Source: an uncultured Burkholderiales bacterium
GTDB taxonomy: Bacteria; Pseudomonadota; Gammaproteobacteria; Burkholderiales; Burkholderiaceae_C
Reading direction: 5' to 3'
Length of the DNA: 64,000 nucleotides
Assembly: GCA_903871545.1 (NCBI GenBank)
Contig: CAIQHG010000049.1
Location: 1 to 64,000, forward strand
Of this stretch, positions 45,892 through 58,696 are shown in pieces. Every line of letters begins with the position of its first letter. Position 1 is the stretch's first letter. The translations under genes were made by a program, and so were the position numbers. The notes beneath the pieces were generated by a model, which saw only the letters and a program-made list of their open reading frames with translations, was not told the origin of the DNA and made no database searches.

Positions 45892-46242
45892 ATGACTATC
45901 CTAAGACTACCTGGTTTGAATCCCAATAAGTTAGCTGGTTTGTTTCTCGTAATCGTCACTTTATCTGGCTCACTAGACCTTGTATGTGCTCAATCAGTTC
46001 CACCCGGATCTTCTGGATCAGTAGGCTCACCTGGCACAACAAACTCAAAAGAGATCACAAATACAGGCACTAAAACACCTAGCATTACAAAAGCCAGTGC
46101 AGATGAATTAACTTACGTCGCTAACGCAGAAAGCTGCACCCAAAAAGCATTACATCTAGGGGCTGACCACGGTCCTAAAGCGACCACAAGCTCATGGATC
46201 AATAGTCAAAGAATTTCTGAGTGCTACAGCAGAGTTAGATAG
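45892..46242 (+). CDS. Small exported protein of unknown function
   Basis: A 116-residue protein from ATG 45892 with a signal peptide: a basic N-terminus, the hydrophobic core LAGLFLVIVTLSG and likely cleavage at VCA-Q. The mature part is Ser/Gly/Thr-rich at first (PPGSSGSVGSPG) and ends in a short globular part with two Cys (NAESCTQKALHLG and ISECYSRVR) that could form a disulfide. An alternative TTG at 45805 has the better ribosome site (GAGGGA at 45794-45799) and would add 29 residues with another hydrophobic segment. I do not recognise the family. It follows glnD closely. Confidence 0.55.
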   Translation: MTILRLPGLNPNKLAGLFLVIVTLSGSLDLVCAQSVPPGSSGSVGSPGTTNSKEITNTGTKTPSITKASADELTYVANAESCTQKALHLGADHGPKATTSSWINSQRISECYSRVR

Positions 46243-46305
46243 ACACTAACAGTACGTGCCAAAATCTTGGTTTACTGCCAAAGCTTTTTTAAGATACCCA
46301 AATAG

Positions 46306-46331
46306 ATTAAGCGAAATATTTTGCGCTTAAT
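46306..46331. terminator. Hairpin between convergent genes
   Basis: ATTAAGCG, a 10-nt loop, CGCTTAAT: a perfect 8-bp stem between the small exported protein gene and def, which are convergent. No good T-run follows on either strand, so its role as a terminator is uncertain. Confidence 0.35.
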
Positions 46332-46385
46332 TGTCAAATCGAAACAATTAAAACCGTCAAGACTCTTTAGAAGGTATGAGCCTTA

Positions 46386-46925
46386 TCAGTCGTCTGAGGC
46401 GTCGCTTAATTCTGGGAAAAGAACCTCTGTGTAGCCAAACTGAGTAAAGTCTTTAATCCTCATTGGGTACAAAATCCCCCATAGATGATCGCACTCATGT
46501 TGAACCATGCGGGCATGAAAACCGTGAGCCTCTCGGTCTACCGGTTCGCCGAGCTCGTTTACACCGCTGTACTGAATCGATTTCCAACGAGGTACTCTTC
46601 CCCTAAGCCCTGGAACCGATAAACAGCCCTCCCATCCCTCCTCCGTATCTTGGGACAAGGGAACAATGACGGGGTTAATTAAAATAGTTTTTGCCACAGG
46701 TGCTTCATCTGGATAACGCGGGTTTGCCTCGCCCGTCCCAAACATGACGACCTGGAGATTTTCTCCAATTTGAGGGGCAGCCAAACCAACGCCCTGAGCG
46801 TGGTGCATTGTCTCAGTCATATCCACGATAAGAGAGAGAAGTTTTTGAGTTTGAAAGGATTCGACTTTTTTTGCAACTCTCAAAAGTCGTGGATCTCCCA
46901 TTTTTAAAATCTTTCGGATTGCCAT
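46386..46925 (-). CDS. def: Peptide deformylase
   Basis: A 179-residue Fe/Zn hydrolase with the three family motifs: [18 protein letters not shown] (Cys ligand) and [11 protein letters not shown] (HExxH-type ligands and catalytic Glu). It removes the formyl group from nascent chains. It lies 12 bp after ligA at the end of the smc-zipA-ligA-def group. Confidence 0.96.
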   Translation of the reverse strand: MAIRKILKMGDPRLLRVAKKVESFQTQKLLSLIVDMTETMHHAQGVGLAAPQIGENLQVVMFGTGEANPRYPDEAPVAKTILINPVIVPLSQDTEEGWEGCLSVPGLRGRVPRWKSIQYSGVNELGEPVDREAHGFHARMVQHECDHLWGILYPMRIKDFTQFGYTEVLFPELSDASDD

Positions 46926-46937
46926 TTACCTAGAGCC

Positions 46938-50262
<3,325 letters not shown>

Positions 50263-50303
50263 TATTTGTAAAATCGCAAGTTCACAATGTTTGCTAGTTA
50301 AAG

Positions 50304-53300
50304 TTATGCAGGCTCTGCCAAAGTGACAGCTGCTTCCATATCAACAGCCACTATGCGCGAGACCCCTTGCTCTTGCATGGTCACCCCAATTAGCTGTTCA
50401 GCCATTTCCATGGCAATCTTATTGTGGGAAATAAATAGGAACTGCGTTTCTTTTGACATTGATTTTACTAATTTAGAGTAGCGCTCAGTGTTTGCATCAT
50501 CCAATGGTGCATCCACCTCATCGAGCAAACAAAACGGAGCCGGATTGAGCTGAAAAATCGCAAAAACAAGCGCGATGGCCGTCAGCGCCTTCTCACCACC
50601 AGAGAGCAAATGAATGGTCTGATTTTTCTTACCCGGGGGCTGCGCCATCACTTGAACACCTGAATCCAAAATCTCATCGCCAGTCATCATGAGTCTTGCG
50701 TTGCCCCCTCCAAAGAGTTCAGGGAACATGCGTCCAAAATGTTCATTGACGGTTTTAAATGTGTCTGCAAGTAACTCCCTTGTCTCGCCATCAATCTTTT
50801 TAATAGCTTGCTCCAGCGTATTCATCGCTTCATTCAAATCTGCCGACTGTGAGTCCAAAAACACTTTACGCTCTCGGGATGTGCTCAACTCCTCTAAAGC
50901 AGCCAAATTCACCGCTCCCAGGGACGCAATCTCACGCTGTATTTTATCGATTGTGGACTGAAGTCCACCAAGTTGGACGCTTCCTTGCTGAATTGATAAA
51001 GTAACTGCCTCCAAATCGGCTTGAGCAGAACGAAGTTGTTCATCAAACTGTTCAAATCCAATTCGAGCAGCTTGCTCCTTAAGCTGTAGGTCGGTGATTT
51101 TCTCCCTTAAAGGCTCAAGTTCACGCTCCCTAAGTAATCGGCTCTCATCTGAGGTGCGAAGGCTCGTTGTGAGTCCGTCATACTCGCTGCGCTTGGAGGC
51201 AAGGAGTTGCTCGCGCTCGGCTTTTAGCGCCAAAGCCTGTTGCAGCCCCGCTTTAGCTGCCTCATCTGAGAGTTGCGCCAGCTCCTGATTGAGTCTGCGC
51301 TCCTCCTCTTGCAGACTGCTCAATTGAGTTTGAGCAGATTGAGTTGTCCGCTCCAGCTCAGACTTCCTAGTCACCAAGGCTCGGGCTGCAAACTCTGCCT
51401 CTTGTTGGAGTCTCTCTGATTGCCTCAAAGCATCTCTTGCTCGGGAGAGTTTATTCTCCTCATCCATCACCGATTGCTCAAGATTAGCAAATCTTTCTTG
51501 TATATCTGATAGCTCCATATCTAAGGACTCAAAACGAGCCTCCGATGTGTGGCGTCTTTCTTTAAGCGCAAGTCGTGACTCAGTTAATTCGGTGAGTTCG
51601 CTCTCCAATCGGTCGGCGCGGACTTGAGTTTGCTCGGCTTGCTGGGAGAACCTTAGCATTTTGACTTCTATGTCATGAAGTAATTGCTGTTTTTCTGAGA
51701 AAAGTAACCGGGTCTGAGTGAGTTGTAAAGACGCATTTTTGTAATCTATTTCAAGCCTTAGGAGATTGTTTTTAGATTCTTCTGAAATTAGCTTTTGTGC
51801 TTTTATTTCTTTATCTAGATTTTCTATCTCCTGAGCGCGTGCCAATAAACCCGCTTGCTCATTATCTGGTGCGTAAAAACTAACACTGCTTGAGGTGATT
51901 GCATGACCTTGCGCCACATAGATAGCCTCTCCAGACTTTAAGGCGGACCTGGCGCTCAATGCGGCATCTAAGGAAGGGGCCGTAAAAAGACCTTGCAGCC
52001 ATTCGCTTAGAAGTGCTCTTTGTTGACTATCTTTGGTCTTGACTAGGTCAATTAATGGCTTAAGTGAGGACAAAGAGGTAGGAGTTGGGGCGCCAGGATT
52101 TGTATTATTCGCATAAAAGGTAAGTTTAGCGGGAGGCATATCTTTAGAAAATGAGGAGACCATCTCTAATTTTGAAACCTCAAGAGAGGACAAACGCTCG
52201 CGCAGTGCTGCCTCTAATGCGTTTTCCCAGCCTTTTTCAATATGCACACGGCCCCAAAGTGCCTCTAAACCCTCCAGTCCGTGCTTGGTTAGCCAGGGTT
52301 TAAGTCGGGAGTCTGTTTTTACTTTCTCTTGCAAAGACACTAGAGCTTCATGTTTTGCGCTCAAATCAGATAATTTAGAAGAGTCGGAGTAGCTAGATTG
52401 CTGTGCTTGAGTACGAGCGAGGTCAAGCTCTGGAACTCGCTCTTGAAGCTCGAGCATTTGAGCTTGGGCTGTGTGTAGGTGCTCTTGAGCGGTTTTTGTT
52501 TCTAGTTCAAACTTTTTAAGTAAGTCCTGATCTGGCGGCTCAAGCGAAGTCAACTCATCTTGCAAGCGTTCGGCTCGTTGCTCGAGTTGGCGATCCTGCT
52601 CTTCTATGTTTCTTTGGTCAGCAGCCAATACTTGGATTTGTGCCTGTACCTGAACAACGCTTGTTCTTTGGATTTCGGCTTTGTTTTGAGCCTCCCTCCA
52701 CTGGGTCTCTAAGGCGGGGACTAGGTCTCTTTCTTCATCGAGTCTGGCAACTAAAATCTCCAACTCTTCTAGCTGACTGGCTTCTGAATCTTTTAAGCTT
52801 TCAATTTCTTGCAAAGCTGCCTCTTGCTGCTCTAACCAGTGCTCCCTTTGTTCTATGAGTTGCTTTATTCTCTCTTGAGTTCTGTCTTTGGAGCTGACAA
52901 CAAATCTTATTTCACCCTCCAAACGTCCAACCTCAGCAGTGGACTCATACAACAGGCCCTGAGCTTGGTTGAGTTGATCGCCAGCCAAATAATGCGATTG
53001 ACGGATCCCCTCTAAGTCAGCTTCAATTCTGCGCAGGTCGGCGATCTTCGCCTCTAAATCAACCTTTGCCCTATCTTGATGAGTCTTTATTTGGACTTGC
53101 TCGCGCTCACACTCCTCGCGGCGTAAAAACCAAAGCTGATGCTGCTTTAAGCCAACGTCGGCATTAAGTGAGTTGTATTTGTTCGCAATTTCGGCTTGTT
53201 TCTCAAGTTTTTCTAAATTAGCGTTTAACTCTCTCAAGATGTCTTCAACTCGGACCAGGTTTTCTCTGGTATCTGCAAGCCTATTTTCCGTCTCCCGACG

Positions 53301-53828
53301 ACGTTCCTTGTATTTTGAAACGCCAGCAGCCTCCTCCAAAAATAATCTAAGCTCCTCTGGCTTAGATTCAATAATGCGGCTTATAGTTCCTTGGCCAATA
53401 ATAGCGTAGGCCCTTGGGCCCAGACCAGTGCCCAAAAAGACATCTTGAATATCCCGACGTCTTACAGGTTGATTGTTTAAGTAGTAACTGCTTGTTCCGT
53501 CACGAGTCAAGACTCTTTTGACAGCGATTTCAGTAAATTGCGACCATTGCCCGCCCGCACGGTGATCTGAATTATCAAAAATCAGCTCTACACTGGCACG
53601 GCTTGAGGCTTTGCGGGTGGTAGTGCCATTGAAAATGACGTCCTGCATTGACTCGCCTCGTAACTCACTTGCTCGACTCTCGCCCAACACCCAACGAACA
53701 CCATCGATGATGTTTGATTTGCCACACCCATTTGGGCCAACTACTCCAACCAATTGTCCAGGCAACATAAACGTGGTTGGCTCGGCAAAAGACTTGAAAC
53801 CGGAAATTTTGATGGAAGTTAAACGCAC
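50304..53828 (-). CDS. smc: Chromosome partition protein SMC
   Basis: A 1174-residue condensin subunit. The N-terminal head has Walker A VGPNGCGKSNIIDGVRW. The C-terminal head has signature LLSGGEKALTAIALVF and Walker B FCLLDEVDAPLDD. Between them are two long coiled coils (about 170-490 and 660-1000) and a hinge (about 505-650, with GLEALWGRVHIEKGWENALEA). It compacts and separates chromosomes with ScpA and ScpB. It is the first gene of smc-zipA-ligA-def and is separated from the Hpt-like gene by 95 bp. Confidence 0.97.
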   Translation of the reverse strand: MRLTSIKISGFKSFAEPTTFMLPGQLVGVVGPNGCGKSNIIDGVRWVLGESRASELRGESMQDVIFNGTTTRKASSRASVELIFDNSDHRAGGQWSQFTEIAVKRVLTRDGTSSYYLNNQPVRRRDIQDVFLGTGLGPRAYAIIGQGTISRIIESKPEELRLFLEEAAGVSKYKERRRETENRLADTRENLVRVEDILRELNANLEKLEKQAEIANKYNSLNADVGLKQHQLWFLRREECEREQVQIKTHQDRAKVDLEAKIADLRRIEADLEGIRQSHYLAGDQLNQAQGLLYESTAEVGRLEGEIRFVVSSKDRTQERIKQLIEQREHWLEQQEAALQEIESLKDSEASQLEELEILVARLDEERDLVPALETQWREAQNKAEIQRTSVVQVQAQIQVLAADQRNIEEQDRQLEQRAERLQDELTSLEPPDQDLLKKFELETKTAQEHLHTAQAQMLELQERVPELDLARTQAQQSSYSDSSKLSDLSAKHEALVSLQEKVKTDSRLKPWLTKHGLEGLEALWGRVHIEKGWENALEAALRERLSSLEVSKLEMVSSFSKDMPPAKLTFYANNTNPGAPTPTSLSSLKPLIDLVKTKDSQQRALLSEWLQGLFTAPSLDAALSARSALKSGEAIYVAQGHAITSSSVSFYAPDNEQAGLLARAQEIENLDKEIKAQKLISEESKNNLLRLEIDYKNASLQLTQTRLLFSEKQQLLHDIEVKMLRFSQQAEQTQVRADRLESELTELTESRLALKERRHTSEARFESLDMELSDIQERFANLEQSVMDEENKLSRARDALRQSERLQQEAEFAARALVTRKSELERTTQSAQTQLSSLQEEERRLNQELAQLSDEAAKAGLQQALALKAEREQLLASKRSEYDGLTTSLRTSDESRLLRERELEPLREKITDLQLKEQAARIGFEQFDEQLRSAQADLEAVTLSIQQGSVQLGGLQSTIDKIQREIASLGAVNLAALEELSTSRERKVFLDSQSADLNEAMNTLEQAIKKIDGETRELLADTFKTVNEHFGRMFPELFGGGNARLMMTGDEILDSGVQVMAQPPGKKNQTIHLLSGGEKALTAIALVFAIFQLNPAPFCLLDEVDAPLDDANTERYSKLVKSMSKETQFLFISHNKIAMEMAEQLIGVTMQEQGVSRIVAVDMEAAVTLAEPA

Positions 53829-53923
53829 CGATAAACCTTAAAACTAAGAAAATTAAACGATTAAAAATTTAAAAAAGGACAAAAAATGTCTTGGTTTTCT
53901 CCTTGTGCTCGGAATTCATTTCC

Positions 53924-54298
53924 TCACGATAACATCCCTCTCCACACTTTTAATTCACTTTGTAAACCCTCTAGTATCTCCTTTAATCGACTCACGGGAA
54001 AACGAAATTCCGAAGATGAGCTATTTTGTACTAAATCAGCTAATATTATGACCTCATTTAAAGCCTCCTTTGCACAAAAAATAGGCAGAAAACCGATCAG
54101 TTGATGCAGGTGTTGCTTAATTTCTTGTCTTGATATTTTGCTAGAAAGCTCTTGATCAAAATAACTTTGACTTCGTATTTTTACAAAAAAATTATGCTCT
54201 TTTAAAAGATTTTCCTCAAAAACTGTTGCAAGGTCTATCAACTCTTTTTTAGTAGTTGCATAACCTGTTGCATTTGAACAGTCTAGATATTTATTCAT
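53924..54298 (-). CDS. Putative histidine-phosphotransfer (Hpt)-like protein
   Basis: A 124-residue, mostly helical, soluble protein. The segment IKQHLHQLIGFLPIFCAKEA resembles the Hpt core, in which the phosphorylated His is followed by x-L-x-G (here H-Q-L-I-G) and a run of small residues; a second helix follows (LNEVIILADLVQ). Stand-alone Hpt proteins relay phosphate between kinases and response regulators. No kinase or regulator is nearby. The start is the only ATG and no Shine-Dalgarno is clear. The identification is by pattern only; it could be an unrelated helical bundle. Confidence 0.5.
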   Translation of the reverse strand: MNKYLDCSNATGYATTKKELIDLATVFEENLLKEHNFFVKIRSQSYFDQELSSKISRQEIKQHLHQLIGFLPIFCAKEALNEVIILADLVQNSSSSEFRFPVSRLKEILEGLQSELKVWRGMLS

Positions 54299-54374
54299 AC
54301 AACAGATACGGATTGTGGAAGTATTTTATTTTTAGTGAACATAGTTATAACAAGATTTAATTGATAATAAAGGG

Positions 54375-55592
54375 ATGAATCCACTTTTAGACAAGCTTCA
54401 GCCTTACCCGTTTGAGCGATTAAAGCAATTATTTGCTAATTTACCAACAAATAAACTGTACCCACCCATCAGCCTTGGAATAGGCGAACCTAAGCACGCG
54501 ACGCCTCAGTTCATCTTGGACGCCATATCCAGCAATTTTAAAGCGTTAAGTGCTTACCCCCCAACAGTGGGTGAGCTTTCCCTGAGGTCTGCGTGCTCAA
54601 ACTGGTTAAAGCGTCGCTACGGTTTAGATGTCAGTCCTCAAACCCAAATATTACCTGTAAATGGCTCCAGGGAAGCTTTGTTTTCTTTCACTCAGGCGGT
54701 GATAGATCCAGGTTTACACCTCAAAAGCTTAGAGCCGCGAATAGCTCCAGTCGTAATCAGCCCCAACCCGTTTTATCAAATCTATGAAGGGGCCGCTTTA
54801 CTTGCAGGCGCTGAGCCTTTTTACGCTCCCAGCGATCCAGGCCGTAATTTTGCAATTGATTGGAGTCAAGTACCTAAGCATATTTGGCAAAAAACCCAGT
54901 TGGTTATTGTTTGCTCTCCTGGCAACCCGACTGGAGCGGTAATGGATTTACAAGAATGGGACATGCTTTTTAAATTAAGCGCTGAATACGGATTCGTTAT
55001 TGCTTCTGATGAATGCTACAGTGAGATTTACTTTAGAGATGTTCCCCCACTTGGAGGGTTAGAGGCGGCTGAAAAACTAGGGTTATCTGGTTTTAAAAAC
55101 CTAATTGCGTTCACCTCTTTGTCTAAAAGAAGCAATGTCCCTGGTATGCGCAGCGGGTTTGTTGCAGGGGATGCCAACCTCATTAAGCGTTTTCTGCTTT
55201 ACAGGACCTACCACGGCAGCGCAATGAGTGGGATGATCCAAGCTGCCAGCTCATTGGCTTGGAGCGACGAGGAGCATGTCATACAGAACAGAAATCTTTA
55301 TAAAGAGAAATTTTCCACTGTATTGCCAGTTTTGGAGTCCTGCTTAGAAGTCAAATTACCCGACGCAGCCTTCTACCTATGGGCCGGTGTCCCCGGGGGG
55401 GACGACCAATCTTTTGCAAAAGATCTAATGAGTCAATACAATGTCACAGTCTTGCCTGGAAGTTATTTGGCTAGAGAATTTAACGGTAAAAATCCAGGAC
55501 AAGGAAGAATCCGAATGGCCTTGGTTGCTGATACGAACGAGTGCCTAGAGGCAGCACACCGAATAAAAGAGTTTGTTCACAAAAATTTTTAA
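54375..55592 (+). CDS. dapC: Succinyldiaminopimelate transaminase
   Basis: A 405-residue class I PLP aminotransferase of the betaproteobacterial DapC type. The PLP Lys is in [17 protein letters not shown]. The N-terminus [13 protein letters not shown] and [10 protein letters not shown] (substrate loop) are typical. It makes N-succinyl-diaminopimelate in the lysine and peptidoglycan pathway. It is followed by dapD (17 bp) and dapE, which act in the same pathway: DapD makes its precursor and DapE its product's cleavage. Confidence 0.95.
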   Translation: MNPLLDKLQPYPFERLKQLFANLPTNKLYPPISLGIGEPKHATPQFILDAISSNFKALSAYPPTVGELSLRSACSNWLKRRYGLDVSPQTQILPVNGSREALFSFTQAVIDPGLHLKSLEPRIAPVVISPNPFYQIYEGAALLAGAEPFYAPSDPGRNFAIDWSQVPKHIWQKTQLVIVCSPGNPTGAVMDLQEWDMLFKLSAEYGFVIASDECYSEIYFRDVPPLGGLEAAEKLGLSGFKNLIAFTSLSKRSNVPGMRSGFVAGDANLIKRFLLYRTYHGSAMSGMIQAASSLAWSDEEHVIQNRNLYKEKFSTVLPVLESCLEVKLPDAAFYLWAGVPGGDDQSFAKDLMSQYNVTVLPGSYLAREFNGKNPGQGRIRMALVADTNECLEAAHRIKEFVHKNF

Positions 55593-55609
55593 TTAACCTC
55601 ATAAACACA

Positions 55610-56434
55610 ATGACTCAACAACTACAACACATCATCGACCAAGCTTGGGAGAACCGCTCTCAGTTAAATTTATCCAATGCAGGCAAAGAAATAACACAAG
55701 CCGTGGACCATGTTATTGCAGAACTTAACACGGGAAGGCTCAGGGTCAGTACTCGTCACTCGGTTGGGGTATGGGAGACGCACCAATGGATTAAAAAAGC
55801 TGTTTTACTAAGCTTTAAATTTAGCGACAATGTGCCGATGCATGCAGGTGATCTAGGCTTTTATGATAAGGTGCCCACCAAATATGCCGGTTTAAGCGAA
55901 AAAGAAATGAGGGACGGTGGTGTGAGAGTGGTACCACCCGCAGTTGCAAGGCGAGGCAGTTTTATTGCTAAAGGCGCCATTTTGATGCCAAGCTATGTCA
56001 ACATCGGCGCCTATGTTGATGAAGGTACGATGGTAGACACTTGGGCCACTGTTGGTTCTTGCGCTCAAGTTGGGAAAAATGTTCACATATCTGGCGGCGT
56101 AGGGCTAGGCGGAGTACTTGAGCCCCTGCAAGCAAATCCTACAATCATTGAGGATAATTGCTTTATTGGAGCACGCTCTGAGATCGTTGAGGGTGTTATT
56201 GTTGAGGAAAATTCAGTGATTTCAATGGGTGTATACATTGGCCAAAGCACCAAGATCTATGACCGTGCTAGCGGGGAAGTCATATACGGACGAGTCCCCT
56301 CAGGATCGGTTGTCGTCTCAGGTAACTTGCCAAGTGAGTCCGGTAAATACAGCCTGTACTGTGCGGTCATTGTTAAAAGAGTGGACGCGCAAACAAGGGC
56401 TAAGACGAGCTTAAATGATCTTTTAAGAGATTAA
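55610..56434 (+). CDS. dapD: Tetrahydrodipicolinate N-succinyltransferase
   Basis: A 274-residue enzyme from ATG 55610 ([13 protein letters not shown]); an upstream in-frame start would run back into dapC. The left-handed beta-helix is evident in hexapeptide repeats around [20 protein letters not shown] and [20 protein letters not shown]. The enzyme transfers succinyl from succinyl-CoA onto tetrahydrodipicolinate. Full length. Confidence 0.96.
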   Translation: MTQQLQHIIDQAWENRSQLNLSNAGKEITQAVDHVIAELNTGRLRVSTRHSVGVWETHQWIKKAVLLSFKFSDNVPMHAGDLGFYDKVPTKYAGLSEKEMRDGGVRVVPPAVARRGSFIAKGAILMPSYVNIGAYVDEGTMVDTWATVGSCAQVGKNVHISGGVGLGGVLEPLQANPTIIEDNCFIGARSEIVEGVIVEENSVISMGVYIGQSTKIYDRASGEVIYGRVPSGSVVVSGNLPSESGKYSLYCAVIVKRVDAQTRAKTSLNDLLRD

Positions 56435-56489
56435 CGGGTTCTTCAAAGAGAAACAATTCAAGTATTTTGAATACACACCTAGGTTGTCG

Positions 56490-56563
56490 AATTCAAATTG
56501 TATTTTGAATTTAACTTGACCAACATTTCCCCTATTCCCTTCGATTCCCTTAGATTCCCTTTC
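56490..56563. repeat. Inverted repeat and three 10-nt tandem units upstream of dapE
   Basis: In the 166-bp gap between dapD and dapE: an 8-bp inverted repeat AATTCAAA-N6-TTTGAATT (56490-56511), then three direct repeats of 10 nt, ATTCCCTTCG, ATTCCCTTAG and ATTCCCTTTC (56534-56563). A 10-nt period places identical bases on the same DNA face. Possible operator and spacer elements for a dapE promoter; the function is not shown. Confidence 0.55.
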
Positions 56564-56600
56564 TACACAGATGCGCCGTGATTAACAAAATCAAATCTTT

Positions 56601-57779
56601 ATGTCTGAACTTTTATCTTTAACTGAGCGGCTCATCTCCAAGGTTTCTTTGACCCCTAAGGACTCAGGTTGTCAAGATCTTTTGCTGGAGTACCTAAGCC
56701 CCCTAGGATTTCAGAGTCAGTGGGTTTATGACGGCGAAGGGGATTTAAGGGTCACCAACCTTTGGACTGTGCGTAAATCTAGCCACCTAAAAGCTAAAAC
56801 GCTCGTGTTTGCTGGACACACAGATGTTGTACCAACTGGTCCAGTTGCTAAATGGGACAGCGACCCTTTTACACCCTCATATCGCAACGGCTTTTTGTAC
56901 GGCCGCGGCGCAAGCGATATGAAATCCTCCCTTGCCGCAATGGTCTTGGCTACCAAAGAGTTTTATGCTAACTTTAATGAGCCTTTTTTAAATATTGCTT
57001 TTTTAATCACCAGTGACGAAGAAGGACCAGCTACAGGGGGCACCGTTAAGGTGTGCAATGATTTGAAAAATAGGGGTGAAAAACTAGACTGGTGCATTGT
57101 TGGTGAGCCTACAAGTGTTGAGCAAACCGGGGACATGATCAAAAACGGCAGGCGCGGAACGCTCAGCGGCAAACTAGTTGTTAAAGGGGTTCAAGGCCAT
57201 ATCGCCTATCCTCAATTAGCTAAAAACCCCATACATCTCTTCGCTCCAGCCATGGCGGAGTTAGTTAACACGGTATGGGATAGAGGCAATGAATATTTTC
57301 AGCCTACAAGTTGGCAAATAAGTAATATCCATGCCGGCGCAGGAGCTGGGAATGTAATTCCGGGGGAGTGTGTAATCGATTTTAATTTCAGGTTTTCGAC
57401 AGAATCAACTGTTGAACATCTTCAGTCACGGGTTCACTCTATACTGGACCACTTTTCACTTGAATATGACCTCAAATGGACTATTGGAGGGATGCCCTTC
57501 ATTACCCCGCAGGGAGACCTTGTCAAAGCCGTTCAAGGGGCAATTAAAGAAGTTTGCAACATTGATACCCAACTCTCAACGACGGGTGGGACAAGTGATG
57601 GAAGGTTTATATCCTCTATTTGCAGTCAAGTCATTGAACTTGGTCCGCCCAACGCAACCATACACAAAATCAATGAGTCGGTGCGAGTAAAAGATTTAGA
57701 AAAACTAAAAGAAATCTACTACCAAACAATAGTGAATTTAAATAACCTATCTAAAGCCTCCTTGCTGCACCTCACATGA
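56601..57779 (+). CDS. dapE: Succinyl-diaminopimelate desuccinylase
   Basis: A 392-residue M20 metallopeptidase. The zinc ligands and catalytic residues are in [13 protein letters not shown] (His, Asp), [16 protein letters not shown] (Asp), [12 protein letters not shown] (Glu-Glu) and [20 protein letters not shown] (Glu/Asp). It releases succinate to give LL-diaminopimelate. It overlaps prmB by 4 bp (ATGA). Together with dapC and dapD this is one pathway block. Confidence 0.96.
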   Translation: MSELLSLTERLISKVSLTPKDSGCQDLLLEYLSPLGFQSQWVYDGEGDLRVTNLWTVRKSSHLKAKTLVFAGHTDVVPTGPVAKWDSDPFTPSYRNGFLYGRGASDMKSSLAAMVLATKEFYANFNEPFLNIAFLITSDEEGPATGGTVKVCNDLKNRGEKLDWCIVGEPTSVEQTGDMIKNGRRGTLSGKLVVKGVQGHIAYPQLAKNPIHLFAPAMAELVNTVWDRGNEYFQPTSWQISNIHAGAGAGNVIPGECVIDFNFRFSTESTVEHLQSRVHSILDHFSLEYDLKWTIGGMPFITPQGDLVKAVQGAIKEVCNIDTQLSTTGGTSDGRFISSICSQVIELGPPNATIHKINESVRVKDLEKLKEIYYQTIVNLNNLSKASLLHLT

Positions 57780-58654
57780 GACTGAAAGAACTGATTGCTG
57801 AGTCTTCTGAGCGTTTAACAAAAGCTCAAGTCTCGCTTGGTCACGGAACCACAAATGCACATGATGAGGCTTCTTGGCTCGTTCTTTGGAGCATCGGGCT
57901 TGCATTGGATACGAATACGGCTGAGAGTGATTTAGAACTCAGCAAAAGTCAACTTGAGAAAGCTTATGCAACCATTGATAGGCGTATTAAGGAGAGGAAA
58001 CCAAGCGCTTACCTAACTGGAGAGGCCTGGCTACAAGGCGTACCCTTCTTTGTTGACCAAAGAAGCATCATCCCAAGAAGTCTGATTGCAGAGTGCTTAG
58101 CCAACGCCCTAATTGATCCTTGGTTAAACATTCATACATCTCAAGTACTTGATCTTTGCACTGGAAATGCAAGCCTGGCAATTATTTGTGCCATGGTCTA
58201 CCCGGACGTATACATTGATGCACTTGATATTTCTGTTGAGGCTTTAGAGGTCGCTCAAATTAACGTGAAGCGACACATGCTGGAGAGTAGAATCAACCTC
58301 ATCTTGTCAGACTGCTTAGAGCAAGCTTGTGGGCCTTATGATTTAGTTCTTTGCAACCCACCTTATGTAAATGCCAAAAGCATGGGAGAGCTCCCTCAGG
58401 AGTTTAAGGCAGAGCCCGCTTTGTCGCTTTACGGGGGAGAGGATGGAATGGATTTAATCAAACGAATTCTAAATGATGTCCCCAATTATTTGACCGATAT
58501 AGGGATTATTGTTCTTGAAATTGGCCATGAGAGAATTCATTTTGAAAAAGCATTTAAAACCCTTGAGTGCGTTTGGCTTGAAACTAGCACGGCTCAAGAT
58601 CAGGTCGTTTTAATTACTAAAAAACAGCTTCTTGCGCATTTGAAAACGACATAA
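57776..58654 (+). CDS. prmB: Ribosomal protein L3 N5-glutamine methyltransferase
   Basis: A 292-residue SAM-dependent methyltransferase with the SAM loop [17 protein letters not shown] and the catalytic NPPY in [14 protein letters not shown]. Length, the N-terminal helical domain and the [11 protein letters not shown] segment fit PrmB rather than PrmC. It methylates Gln150 (E. coli numbering) of ribosomal protein L3. The start overlaps the dapE stop. Confidence 0.93.
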   Translation: MRLKELIAESSERLTKAQVSLGHGTTNAHDEASWLVLWSIGLALDTNTAESDLELSKSQLEKAYATIDRRIKERKPSAYLTGEAWLQGVPFFVDQRSIIPRSLIAECLANALIDPWLNIHTSQVLDLCTGNASLAIICAMVYPDVYIDALDISVEALEVAQINVKRHMLESRINLILSDCLEQACGPYDLVLCNPPYVNAKSMGELPQEFKAEPALSLYGGEDGMDLIKRILNDVPNYLTDIGIIVLEIGHERIHFEKAFKTLECVWLETSTAQDQVVLITKKQLLAHLKTT

Positions 58655-58696
58655 TTTATCAACTAATCAACTGCCTCCATTCAAGTAACCCAATTT

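Noticed and set aside
55541-55609. N-terminal extension of dapD into dapC
   Set aside because: ATG 55610 gives the canonical DapD N-terminus right after the dapC stop.
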